DNA of 64,000 nucleotides from Microcebus murinus (Eukaryota > Chordata > Mammalia > Primates > Cheirogaleidae). Every line of letters starts with the position of its first letter. Positions within the stretch are counted from its first letter, which is position 1. Position numbers and translations under genes: made by a program. Under the pieces are notes generated by a model. That model was not told where the DNA came from. It saw nothing but the letters and a program-made list of their open reading frames with translations, and did no database searches. The stretch spans positions 13,331,537 to 13,395,536 of the forward strand of contig NC_134107.1 in NCBI RefSeq assembly GCF_040939455.1, read 5' to 3'. Below, in pieces: positions 10,990 through 22,086 of this stretch.

Positions 10990-11545
10990 TTTATGCATGT
11001 AAGCAAATGTTGCCCAGCTCCCACATGGTGGGCCCCGGTGGTGGGAGTCTGGAGGCCATAAAGATAAGAAGAACATTCCCAAGGCCCGGCCCCATGAGAT
11101 GGTTGGTAGTCAATGACGGGTAAGACTCCTCAAGGGAGGGGCAGCCTAAGACAGACACAACTGTGGGGGCTGGACACTGGCTGGGAAACAGAAGAAAAAA
11201 TTCTTCAGATGGCTGCATTGCTCCATGTTGCTTATCTCAGCCTTGGCTTTTGAGCTATGTCTGGCACCTTAAGTAACTGTTTTAAGGTCTGAGATCATGG
11301 GACCATTGTTCCCTTGTGATACAACTCCAGAATTAATGGTTATGGCTGCTATGCTCAGATGTTCAAGTACAAGGAACTAACATTGGGTCTGGAGGGTATA
11401 AAAATAAAGTGACCAGTGCATTGGGTACTCGAGTCATGTAACTGTCCTTGTGTGTCTGTGTCATTATGTTCTGTGTTCATCCCCCGTCCTGTAAACGGCC
11501 CACGGCAGCTTTGACACAGACGCTACCTCTATTTCCAACCCAATA
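10990..11545 (+). mobile_element. Endogenous retrovirus-like 3' end with a CTE-like element and LTR-like poly(A) region
   Basis: A purine-rich run (about 11190-11207, GGGAAACAGAAGAAAAAA) could be a polypurine tract. It is followed by a TATA/poly(A)-like GTATAAAAATAAAG at about 11396-11409, then a GT-rich block (11450-11485), the arrangement of an LTR U3-R-U5. Upstream of it is the CTE-like segment, as in type D retroviruses, where the CTE precedes the 3' LTR. No gag, pol or env reading frame is seen here; LTR ends are not defined. Old copy, non-coding. Confidence 0.45.
11091..11170 (+). promoter_or_regulatory. CTE-like RNA export element (second copy in the window)
   Basis: GACGGGTAAGA (11115-11125) and CCTAAGACAG (11145-11154) match the two strands of the NXF1-binding internal loop of known constitutive transport elements. 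Between them, CTCC (11126-11129) can pair with GGAG (11135-11138). The flanks (GATGGTTGGTAGTCAAT) parallel the NXF1 intron 10 element at 53982-54063. Export activity is inferred, not shown. Confidence 0.6.
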
Positions 11546-11869
11546 AGGCGGTTTCCAACAAAACATTCCATATTTATGTTAATATAGTTTCTAAGGAAAC
11601 AACACGTCAAGTCCCTTCTCAGCCAGGGCCTGACATTAATCCCTCCTTATACCCGAGCTTTGCTTTGAGCAATAAAAATAATCTGCTTTGTTTAAATTTT
11701 GCCTACACTCCCCCATCCCAATCTTCTAACAGCCCTGTCTCTGCCTTTGGGGAGAGGCCCCGCGGTTTCTCGGTGGGCCTGGAAAGAACACCATTTAAAG
11801 AGTGCGGGAGTGGGAGGCCTCACCTCTCTCCCACGGCAGGACCCCTCTTCAAGAATCAAGAACCTCTCC

Positions 11870-12176
<307 letters not shown>

Positions 12177-12189
12177 CTAAGGAATGGGT

Positions 12190-12720
12190 TTCTCAGGGAA
12201 TCCTTCCCTGTCCGTGGACGGGGTGGAGGTCATGGTAAAGTCAGGGTGCGGTAGGCGGCGCGGAGGGTGCGGAAGGGAACCGGCCGGCGGCCGCAGGGAC
12301 AGTCATAAAGGCCAACTGCGCCGTCAGGCCTGGGACTGGGCCGCGCCCAGAGTCTCTGGCGCGGCGCCCTCAGTTCCCACAGCGCCCCCAAGGGTGCGGG
12401 TCGCTACTCCGCCGTCTCGCAGGGGAGACAGAGCTTGGGCAGCGCCTCAATGTCATCACGTCAGGAGCTGGCGGGCAGGATCCCAACCCAGTTCTTTGGG
12501 CCCCAGAACCTGTGTTCTGAATTCGCGCCGCGGCCTCCCCCACTAAATGTCCCGGAAAGGGGCGCCACCACCGGCCGTCCCGCCGTCCCAGGGAGCGCCC
12601 GAAAACCTTTAGGCGGGAGGGAAACTGACGCCACAATCTGGGAAAGAAAGAGACCACTCCGGCTTTGAGATCACGACCGCTGTGTGGACCAATCCCAAGA
12701 ATGTAAAAAAGCGGAGGGAC
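12190..12720. promoter_or_regulatory. CpG-rich island upstream of RNU2-2
   Basis: A GC- and CpG-dense block, unlike its AT-rich flanks, with overlapping ORFs of 77-120 codons on both strands that are best explained by low stop-codon density. It lies just upstream of the U2 promoter and is likely part of its regulatory region or an alternative upstream exon of WDR74. No protein homology recognised. Confidence 0.5.
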
Positions 12721-12726
12721 GGGTTT

Positions 12727-12734
12727 ATGCAAAG
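12727..12734 (+). promoter_or_regulatory. Octamer-like distal sequence element (DSE) of RNU2-2
   Basis: ATGCAAAG matches 7 of 8 bases of the inverse Oct-1 octamer and lies at about -225 from the U2 start, the usual position of a snRNA DSE. Confidence 0.6.
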
Positions 12735-12891
12735 CATGCTGTTCGGTGAGCGGGCGGGCGAAGCAATAAAGGACTCGATTTAAAGTCTATTTCCAAAAGT
12801 CAAGTTCCTGTTATGAAGTAAGAATAATGAAAAATTAGTTTTTGGAAATGGTATGTATTAGGAAATAATCTAATATTTAACATCATGAAAA

Positions 12892-12911
12892 TCACCACAA
12901 CTGTAAAAGGG
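12892..12911 (+). promoter_or_regulatory. Proximal sequence element (PSE) of RNU2-2
   Basis: TCACC followed by a spacer and AAAAGGG spans -60 to -41 relative to U2 +1, matching the SNAPc-bound PSE consensus in sequence and position. There is no TATA box after it, as expected for Pol II snRNA genes. Confidence 0.85.
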
Positions 12912-12951
12912 ACACGGAGACTAAGGGTGGCTGGGAGACAAGTTGTCTGGT

Positions 12952-13142
12952 ATCGCTTCTCGGCCTTTTGGCTAAGATCAAGTGTAGTATCTGTTCTTAT
13001 CAGTTTAATATCTGATACGTCCTCTATCCGAGGACAATATATTAAATGGATTTTTGGAAATAGGAGATGGAATAGGAGCTTGCTCCGTCCACTCCACGCA
13101 TCGACCTGGTATTGCAGTGCTTCCAGGAACGGTGCACCCCCC
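12952..13142 (+). ncRNA. RNU2-2: RNU2-2, U2 spliceosomal snRNA
   Basis: Starts ATCGCTTCTCGG and runs about 190 nt to GGTGCACCCC. The branch-point-recognition sequence GTAGTA is intact at 12984-12989 (nt 33-38), the Sm site ATTTTTGG is at 13050-13057, and stem-loop III and IV sequences follow. It differs from the major RNU2-1 type just after the Sm site (GGAAATAGGAGATGG instead of GGAGCAGGGAGATGG) and in the stem-loop IV loop (CAGTGCTT instead of CAGTACCT). Such changes near the Sm site fit the RNU2-2 locus, which lies upstream of WDR74 in primates. A PSE, an octamer and a perfect 3' box argue that it is a working gene, not a retropseudogene; there is no A tail or TSD. U2 base-pairs with the intron branch site in the A complex. 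Confidence 0.95.
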
Positions 13143-13160
13143 CTTGGGGGAAATAAGACT

Positions 13161-13175
13161 GTTTTCAAAGTTAGA
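13161..13175 (+). terminator. snRNA 3' box of RNU2-2
   Basis: GTTTTCAAAGTTAGA fits the GTTT-N(0-3)-AAA-R-NN-AGA consensus exactly and lies 18 nt after the U2 3' end, within the functional window for Integrator-dependent 3' formation. Confidence 0.9.
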
Positions 13176-13299
13176 ACAAGGCATTAATTGTTTCATTTTC
13201 TTGGTGTATTTCTTTGTTGTTGTGGAAATGAGTTTTATGATGCACTTTTGCTTTTTCGTCATGGAGTTTCAATTTGTTGTTTACGTTACAGTGCCGTAG

Positions 13300-13402
13300 T
13301 TTCTTCAGCCTAGTATGTCTCAAACTCCTGGACTCAGGCAATGCTGATGTTTCAGCCTCCCAGAGTGCTAGGGTTACAGGCGTGAGCCGCCGCGCCCGGC
13401 AG
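13300..13402 (-). mobile_element. Partial inverse Alu SINE
   Basis: Only the left-monomer head remains: 'ctcaaactcctggactcagg' to 'gccgcgcccggc'. Confidence 0.75.
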
Positions 13403-13609
13403 CAGTGTGATGCTTTTTTAACAGTTAAGGTGCTTTCTGTCTTGGAAGGTTTGGTTTGTGTTATTTCCCTCATGCTTAAGACCAAGAGACCGTTGTAAGT
13501 TTTGTTGAAGGTCTTCTGAAAAAGGAAGTGCATTGCAGTCTGTGGGGTTTGAGCGTAGGCGAAACTGAAGTTGTGGCTGGTACTGTTCATGGGTTTCTTG
13601 AGTCTCACT

Positions 13610-13826
13610 CAAGCGCTCTGGATAAAGTACAGTGGTGCTATCATAGCTCACGACTTTAACTGGGCTCAAACGATGAGCCTGGCGTTTAGCTGAAAGAAAC
13701 TACAGGCATACACGACTGCACTGGCTAATTCTTTCTTTCTTTTCCCTAGTAGAGACGGAGAGTCTTGCTTACGCTGGGCCTCTCAGAGTGCTAGAATTAC
13801 ATAGGCGTGAGCCACCGCACCCGGCT
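13610..13826 (-). mobile_element. Diverged inverse Alu SINE
   Basis: Recognisable as 'tacagtggtgctatcatagc' through 'gagccaccgcacccggct', with deletions and many substitutions, so it is an older copy. Confidence 0.65.
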
Positions 13827-13829
13827 GGT

Positions 13830-14870
13830 TTTCGCGGTTTTTAAGCCAGTATTTTGCTTATCAGGTTTTTTTATGCATTCTTTACCGCTGGACAGTTTCT
13901 GAATGGGAGGTGAAGGAGCAGCTTCGCTCTACGCTTGGCTGGTTATTATTATACGAATGGTGTGTGGTCTTTAAATCCCTAATTTAGCATATGAGAGAGA
14001 AAATACTTAGCTTTTTTGTCTTTGTTTAGCTATCATCGATTTATACAAGGTTGTATGGGAGACTACTGGTCTAGCCCAATCAGCCTAAAACACCCGGTGT
14101 GTCCTGAAGTGTACAAAAGGGAGGCTGCATATAAGAGTAGATTGTTGGGTGTCTCACAAAATGAAGGAAAATACAGTTATAGCACGTTAGGGAAAGGTGG
14201 AGTTTAGATTTAACTTTGTTTAAATAAAGTAGTATTTTGGTAGGCTCAGTACAAAGTAGGGGACTCTCATATGGTCGGGTTTTGCTCCCAGGGCTCTAAG
14301 TGCAAAGGGGTCAAGATCAGCTGTGGACTGTGAAGTGGACCCAGAATACTGTTTCTTGTTTAAAATAAATGTGAAATGTTATGCTCAGATAATCCTTATC
14401 TCAAGCTCTGTAGCTGAATTGGAAATTAAGGCTGCTTCTCTGTGGACAGAGATCCGCGAGATCTGCCAAAGTTGCTTTATTCTTACCGACATAATTTCAA
14501 ACAGTACAGTTTGAACAAAGTTTCTCATGGAGAAAACAGTTGTCATTCATAGAAGAGGAGCGTTATATTTTATAGCTGCAACTAACTTACCCTTAGGAGA
14601 AGTATTGTTTTCTGTTAACTTTACAGATTTTTACTAAGTTTGAGCTAATTTTTTTATCATCGCGAAGCCTCAGTGCGAGGTAATAAAAAACGACGCCCCT
14701 AACTCACTCCATTTTCCAAAACAGAGTTGTGTTTTAAGATCGTCAGTCGCATTTTCCCATCTTTGCTTTGTGACTTTGACACTCCAGAATGAAGCCATAG
14801 ACCTCGTTAACGATTTGATTCGTTCCTGAAGTGGGCTCTTTTCTTGTCTAATAGTACAGAACGCATTACA
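13830..14870. other. Unique sequence between RNU2-2 and WDR74, no gene recognised
   Basis: About 1 kb of AT-rich non-repeat DNA. ORFs of about 63 codons (14016-14207, 14323-14514) have no splice or homology support. In other primates this area may lie within upstream non-coding WDR74 exons; I cannot place such exons. Confidence 0.4.
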
Positions 14871-14873
14871 GGA

Positions 14874-15180
<307 letters not shown>

Positions 15181-15439
15181 CATTACATGACATTACGTGA
15201 TGGAGCAGGGAGACGGACTAGGGCTGGCTCCATCCAGCATCGCGGTTCAGGAAGGATGCGTTCCACTCCAAGTGCAAAATGATCAATTTATTCTTCAGAT
15301 CTCCATAAACAAGAATCTCCTGATTTAGTTTTCCTGAAGCAAAAAAAAAGTAGGGCAAGCAGGGGAACTTCACTCTTCGGGCCTTTTAAGTCCCCAGCGA
15401 CTGGGAAGATCGGATCCGGCTGGGCGCCGCCTGTGGCGC

Positions 15440-15484
15440 ACATCCTGCGCCGGAAGTGCGAGCCGTCAACTTCCGGTTTCTGTC
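15440..15484 (+). promoter_or_regulatory. WDR74 core promoter with two inverted ETS sites
   Basis: CCGGAAGT at 15450-15457 and its inverse ACTTCCGG at 15469-15476 lie just upstream of the WDR74 ATG. Paired ETS/GABPA sites are typical of TATA-less housekeeping promoters. Confidence 0.75.
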
Positions 15485-18400
15485 ATGGCGTCTGCCGCAG
15501 CGCGCTGGAACCATGTGTGGGTCGGCACCGAGACTGGAATCCTGAAAGGTGGGTGGCGCGGTCTGGTATTGACTGAGTCGGGCGGCGGGACGTGCGGGGG
15601 CCTTCCGCTCGCGACCCCGGCGCGACTGACGCCCTCGACCCGCAGGGGTGAACCTTCAACGAAAGCAAGCCGTGAACTTCACGGCGGCGGGACAGCCGCG
15701 ACGAGAGGAGGCGGTGACCGCTCTGTGTTGGGGCGCAGGGGAAGAGACCCAGGTGAGTGGCCACTGGCTGGGTCGGAGTTCGGGGCCCGGGACGCCGCAA
15801 CCTCGCTCTCCTTGCCATCCCGCCTTGCTCTGCCTGCAGATTCTGGTGGGCTGCGCAGACAGGACAGTAAAGCACTTCAATATCCAGGAGGGCACGTTCC
15901 AGGGTCAGAGGCACTGCCCCGGCGGGGAAGGCACGTTCCGGGGCCTCGCCCAGGCCGACGGGTAAGATCGATCCTCCTTGCTGAATGCTCAGGCAGTGGC
16001 AGAGCGTTGAGGCTCCCTGAGGATAACGGAATAATGGCGACAAACCCTTAGATGACGCGGCCTGAGATGAGTGACAGGGAGCTGGGTTTCTGCCTTCGTT
16101 AGTTCTTACCTTTAACGCACAATTATCGAACAACACCTACTGAGTTCCAGGCACTGGGTGAAGTGTGGGGGCTGCAGGTGAAGTTTCTGTCTTCGAAAAG
16201 TTTGCATCCTCTAGAGTTTTTCTCCTGGCTCTTTTGTAACCCTCTGAGAAATCCTGAGCAAGTCATTGAATAGTTTTGAGTATGCTTTCAAAGGGGAATT
16301 AGCAACCACCAACAAAGTGATGAAGCTCCCAAAGTGAAAAATAGGAGGGTGCTAGTGTTAGGTTAGCCTGGCCCAGCTTTCTTCAGAAGATGAAAAAAGA
16401 AGACTGTGGATACGCTGTATAGATTTTGGTAGTAATTCTGACAGGTGAAGTCTGAAAAGACTCTGGGGGATAGGACGGTTGAACTGGGTCTTGAAGGGTG
16501 GGTAGAATTTTGACAGGTGGAGTAAGGGATGGGGGCATTCTTGAAAAAGGGTACTGCCTGAGTAGAGGCTACAGAGTACATAAGTAGGATAAATAGCATT
16601 TGGAGGTTGATGCCAAGGAAGCATTTTAATACAAGATGGGCATTGTATTAGGTTGGGATTAAATGTAAAGGTTGAGAGATTTGCACTTTTGTTTTATAGA
16701 TGGTGGGGAGTTATTAGTTTTTGAGCAGGATCTGCCATGGTCAGAGTTGGGAACCTGTAGGAGTATGGAGGAGGGACTGGAGACCAGGCAACTGGGACAC
16801 TGTTGCCACACCCCAGGCAAGCGATACAGAGCCTGAACCCAGTTGGGGAGGGTGGACAGGTGTAAGAAAGAACACAGGTGGCCGGGCGCGGTGGCTTACA
16901 CCTGTAATCCTAGCACTCTGGGAGGCCTAGGCGGAGGATCGCTTGAGCTAAGGAGTTCGAGACTAGCCTGAGTAAGAGCGAGACCCTGTCTCTACTATAA
17001 ATAGAAAGAAATTAACCAAACAACTAAAAATCGAAAAAAAAATTAGCTGGGCATGGTGGCGCATGCCTGTAGTCCCAGCTACTCGGGAAGCTGAGGCAGG
17101 AGGATCGCCTGAGCCCAGGAGTTGGAGGTTGCTGTGAGCTAGGCTGATGCCATGGCACTCTAGACCATGCGACACAGTGAGACTCTGTCTCAAAAAAAAA
17201 AAAAAAAAAAAAATAGAAAGAAAAAGAAAAAAGAGAAAGAACACAGGCCCAGGCTGTGTAGATCCTGGGAGAGACTCACTTGGACTTCTTGAGTGATGTT
17301 TTTTTTTTCCGAGACAGTCTTGCTTTGTTGCCCAGAGTGAGTGCCGTGGTGTCAGCCTAGTTCACAGCAACCTCAAACTCCTGGGCTCAGGCGATCCTGC
17401 TGCCTCAGCCTCCCGAGTAGCTGGGACTACAGGCATGCACCACCATGCCCAGCTAATTTTTTCTCTATATATTAGTTGGCCAATGAATTTCTTTCTATTT
17501 ATAGTAGAGACGGGGTCTCGCTCTTGCTTAGGTTGGTTTCGAACTTCTGACCTTGAGCGATCCTCCTACCTCGGCCTCCCAGAGTGCTAGGTTTATAGGC
17601 GTGAGCCACCATGCCTGGCCCTACACTTTATTTTTAAGCCAGTCAAATTTAGCAGTTGGGGGGTGTATGCCAACTTTAGTGACACCAATGTTAAGTGCTA
17701 ATAACCGACTACTGACTTATTTTTTTTCAACCCAACTCTATCCTCCCTCTGCATGTAGCACCCTCATCACATGTGTGGATTCTGGGATTCTAAGAGTCTG
17801 GCGTGACGGCGATAAGGAGGCATCCTCTGACCCAGTAAGCCTCCCCTGCCCTGATGGTTGAGGAATGTAGGGTCAGGGTAGAAGCCTAATGCAGGCTTTG
17901 GAGGAGGGAGGATTAAGGACCCTGGAAGTGACTCTCATCTCCATTCTTTTCAGCTCCTGGAACTGAGGGTGGGCCCTGGGGTGTGTAGGATGCGCCAAGA
18001 CCCAGCACACCCCCATGTGGTTGCCACAGGTGGAAAGGAGAATGCCTTGAAGGTGTGGGACCTACAGGGGTCTGAGGAACCTGTGTTCAGGGCCAAGAAT
18101 GTGAGTAATGGGTGTGGAGGGGCTGGATCTGAGGTTGAGGGAGTCCGAGGCCACTTTGAGTCAGAGACCAGATGGTCTTTAGAGGGTAATGAAGGAGGGG
18201 ATGGGAGGGGCACACTGAGCCCCCAGCAACCCTGTCCCCATGTACCCACACTCCCAGGTGCGGAATGACTGGCTGGACCTGCGGGTTCCCATCTGGGACC
18301 AAGACATACAGTTCCTCCCTGGGTCACAGAAGCTTGTAACCTGCACAGGGTACCACCAGGTGAGGTGCCACCTCATCATCCCTACCTCCTCTTGGGCTAA

Positions 18401-21010
18401 AGCAGCCTTCTTGAGAAACAGCCTGCCTGTGCAGAACTGGGCCCCATGGTGTGGCACAGCTGCCCTTTTCACCATCCTGAGCTCTCAGAGGAGCAAGCGC
18501 TTCTCCATCTGTTCCAGCCCCATCGCTGAGCCTGTGACCTTCCTTTACTGATTCAAGAATGGAGTGTCTGGCTGGGCGCGGTGGCTCACGCCTATAATCC
18601 TAGCACTCTGGGAGGCTGAAGCAGGTAGATTGCTTGAGGTCAGGAGTTCGAAACCAGCCTGAGCAAGAAGAGTGAGACCCCGTCTCTACTATAAATAGAA
18701 AGAAATTGGACAACTAATATATATAGAAAAAATCAGCCAGGCATGGTGGCGCGTGGCTGTAGTCCCAGCTACTCGAGAGGCTGAGGCAGTAGGATCGCTT
18801 GAGCCCAGGAGTTTGAGGTTGCTGTGAGCTAGGCTGACGCCACGGCACTCACTCTAGCCTGGTCAACAAAGTGAGACTCTGTCTCAAAAAAAAAAAAAGA
18901 ATGGAGTTTCCTAAATTATGGGGTTTCCTTTTCCTCCCACTTGGAAGAGAGGAGAGCAGGGAGTGTGTCCCTTTCACAGTGGGATCCACAGGGTACAGGT
19001 ATCATGAGAAGACACTGGGTATCATTTGTTTTGGTCCTAATGTAGCCTCTCTGATTTGCTTCAGAACTCAGGCCTGACCGTCCCATCTCTAGCCTCAGCT
19101 CCTTAGCTTTACATGAAGGGGATCTTTATGGTTTGTCTCATTTGAAGTCCTGAGACACAGGCAGGGCTGAACCACTGTATTTGCCCTGTTTCCTTTGCTT
19201 TTGCACAATGAAGTCTGATATTGGTGCTATACTTTGTTCAAAACACATGAAGGCATCTCCTCTCCTCCCTCCCTCCCTCCGGCTAAACTCTCTGCTTGAA
19301 ATTCAGCACCCACTAATTACTGGATTTACTTGCTTTTCCATTCCTCCACTCCTCCCTACATGGGAGTATTGGTGGATGAAATGTTCACACCCCAAGCCTG
19401 GAGGACGTCTCCTCTCAGCCGTGTCCATTCATGTTCCTAAGCAGCTCTCCCCCACACTTCAACACTCAGATAAGAGGCATACATTTCAAATGAGAAAGTT
19501 TTTCTGAGAGTGGGTCATAAACAAGAAAGCAGTATCCAGAGGAGAGGGTGAAGATACAGAGATGCCAGAGGGTGGTGCAAGGTGAGGATACTCTTGTGAT
19601 GTCTCAGCCTTCCTCTAGGTCCGGGTCTATGATCCAGCCTCCCCCCAGCGCCGGCCAGTCCTAGAGACCAACTATGGAGAGTACCCACTGACAGCCATGA
19701 CCCTCACTCCTGGGGGCAAGTGAGTGTTTAGAGGGGAAGATATGGGAGGGTGGGGTTTGGGAAGGGCTCCAGTAGTTTCATGCTGACTGCATCTGCCTCT
19801 GGTTTCCACCTCAGTTCAGTGATCGTGGGCAACACGCACGGGCAGCTGGCAGAAATTGACTTCCGGCAAGGTAAGTTTGGCTAGGGGTTGTTTTGGGGAG
19901 GGGTGGGGGCAGGGTGGAAAGGCAGTGCAGTGGAGCCAGTGAGCCCTAATTCAGGAGCCAGATTACCTGGGTTCAAATCCTGGTTTCTCTAAAGCTATAT
20001 AACCTTGGACTAATTATTTCAACTTCCCATGCCTTAGTTTTCTCACCTATAAAATAGAAATATTAGTGTTAACTTCGGTCTCAGCGTTATGTTGAGGATT
20101 AAATGTTGAAATGTACACAAAACACTCAATTAATGGTTGCTGGTGGTCAGAGAGCACTGATATCTCCCCCTTCTCCAGGGCGCCTAGTGGGCTGTCTGAA
20201 GGGACTGGCAGGCAGTGTCCGTGGGTTGCAGTGCCACCCTTCAAAGCCCCTACTAGCCTCCTGTGGCTTGGACAGAGTCTTGAGGGTACACAGGATCCAG
20301 AATCCACGGGGCCTGGAGCATAAGGTGAGATCACTCCCTCTGCCTATCTCATGGTCTTGTGGACCCCTCTGCTGGGTGTTCCGCCACTGATGTTTCTGTC
20401 TCAGCATGCCTGTGCTCCCTAAGGCCTCTCATCTTTTGCAGGTTTATCTCAAGTCTCAGCTGAACTGCGTCCTCCTGTCAGGCAGGGATAACTGGGAGGT
20501 GAGCAGATGGCCTGGGAGTGTGGGAGCCAAGGGCATAGATGTGAGGATTTCCCTGTGGAGAGAAAAAGGAGGCAGGTGGAACAACTGGAACACAGACCTG
20601 GGGCTATCTATTTACCTGCCAAGTTACTTAATTTCTCTGAGGGGTGTTAACAATTAACATCCTGACAGGGTTATTGCCAAGGGTGATACACCTAAGGGCA
20701 CGGATGTCAATGGTTGCTGGGAGCAGGGAATAAAGATGGTGGTACACAGAGGGGTTGTTTTTCAGCTAGGGTCTCCTTTGCTCTGGACTGTCAGGAACTG
20801 TGCCATCTAAGCTTTCTTCCCCCTCGCCAGGATGAGCCTAAAGAACCTCAGGATCCCAACAAGGTACCCTCGGAAGACACAGAAACAGATGAACTTTGGG
20901 CGTCCTTGGAGGCAGCTGCTAAGCGGAAGCTCCCTGATTTGAAACAGACCCAGGGGGCCCTCCAAACCAAAAGAAGAAAGAAGAAGCGGCCTGGGTCCAC
21001 CAGCCCCTGA
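15485..21010 (+). CDS. WDR74: WDR74, nucleolar WD-repeat 60S ribosome biogenesis factor
   Basis: Eleven coding exons join in frame to 385 codons, the length I know for primate WDR74: 15485-15548, 15646-15752, 15840-15961, 17759-17834, 17954-18100, 18258-18359, 19619-19719, 19815-19870, 20179-20324, 20442-20498, 20831-21010. The product starts [18 protein letters not shown] and carries WD-type blade signatures such as LKVWDLQG and LRVWRDG, then an acidic stretch and a basic C-tail ([13 protein letters not shown] in variant form, [11 protein letters not shown]) suited to nucleolar retention. Family knowledge: it is the orthologue of yeast Nsa1, a seven-bladed propeller on pre-60S particles released by the AAA-ATPase NVL2, and it interacts with the MTR4-exosome. 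All splice sites are GT-AG. Poly(A) signal AATAAA at 21032-21037, 22 nt after the stop. Confidence 0.96.
16490..16870 (+). repeat. Old interspersed repeat (L2-type) in WDR74 intron 3
   Basis: Phrases such as 'gatggtggggagttattagt' and 'tttgagcaggatctgccatgg', then 'agtatggaggagggactgga', follow the layout of an ancient mammalian L2-type repeat. It is strongly diverged; family call uncertain. Confidence 0.4.
16880..17215 (+). mobile_element. Lemur-type Alu SINE in WDR74 intron 3
   Basis: Full dimer from 'ggccgggcgcggtggcttac' to an A21 tail. It faces an inverse copy 84 nt downstream. Confidence 0.9.
17299..17620 (-). mobile_element. Lemur-type Alu SINE, inverse, WDR74 intron 3
   Basis: T10 start, complete dimer ending at 'gccaccatgcctggcc'. 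Together with the plus copy at 16880-17215 it forms a long inverted repeat just upstream of exon 4. Confidence 0.9.
18568..18897 (+). mobile_element. Lemur-type Alu SINE with TSD, WDR74 intron 6
   Basis: Complete dimer; AAGAATGGAGT is found on both sides. Confidence 0.92.
19925..20110 (+). repeat. MIR SINE in WDR74 intron 8
   Basis: 'cctgggttcaaatcctggtt' followed by 'tttctcacctataaaataga' is the MIR core and 3' part in plus orientation. Confidence 0.75.
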
Positions 21011-21031
21011 AGCCCCTATGCCCACTTTGTA

Positions 21032-21037
21032 AATAAA
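21032..21037 (+). terminator. WDR74 poly(A) signal AATAAA
   Basis: Lies 22 nt after the stop codon, so the 3' UTR is only about 45 nt. Confidence 0.85.
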
Positions 21038-21207
21038 CAGCTGAACACCCATCATGACCCTGAGCCTTTTGTGATGGGAGAAAGGAGAGGTAGCTTGGGG
21101 TGGGGGCTCCCTGAGCTGGGGCAGCAGGATATCTGACGTCACAAAAGCCCGGCCTGGAGCCAGGAAGGCTGGCGTGGGTGGCACAGAGTTCGGGGCTGCG
21201 GAGGGCC

Positions 21208-21643
<436 letters not shown>

Positions 21644-21680
21644 CTCCAGGCTTGCTCTCAGTCCGCCCCAGCCTCCAGAG

Positions 21681-21686
21681 AATAAA
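21681..21686 (+). terminator. TEX54 poly(A) signal AATAAA
   Basis: Located 38 nt after the TEX54 stop and followed by a GT-rich stretch (ttgtgcctctgctgcc). Confidence 0.75.
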
Positions 21687-21779
21687 ATTTCTAACGTGGA
21701 CCTGCACGAGCAATTGTGCCTCTGCTGCCCGCTCTGGGCGCTCTAGGCGCGGACACCACACAGCAGCGGGCTCTTTAAG

Positions 21780-22086
21780 GCTCCTCCCCCGAGGCGGGCC
21801 CAGCCCCCAGGTCTCCTGCTGCGATTCCTCGGGGTGCGGTCACGGTGCCGGTCTAGCCAATGGGAGGGCGGGATCGCACTTGCGTTTGGTAGGGGGCGTG
21901 TCTCTCGGGTCGCTGAGCTCGAAAAGGCGTGGCACCGCCCATCGTCACCGGGGGTGGGGTTACGTGTGGGTGACGTGGCGGCTTCTCGCCTTTGGTCGGG
22001 TTTCGGCGGCTTTAGCGCCCGGGGAGGAGGCTGTGACGGCCCGGGAGATTGTGGCAGTGGCGGCGGCGGCAGGAGGCAGAGAGGAG
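21780..22086 (+). promoter_or_regulatory. STX5 CpG-island promoter and non-coding exon 1
   Basis: CCAAT at 21858-21862 followed by GGGAGGGCGGG (Sp1), a TGACGTGG at 21971-21978 that fits a UPRE/CRE-like element, and a CGG-repeat leader that ends at donor GAGGAG|GTAAGA (22086/22087). The transcription start is probably near 22000-22030. Long open frames here (up to 271 codons) reflect CpG richness, not coding. Confidence 0.7.

Noticed and set aside
15483..16136. 217-codon minus-strand ORF over the WDR74 promoter and exons 1-3
   Set aside because: It is the antisense of CpG-rich coding exons, with no homology, splice or promoter support.
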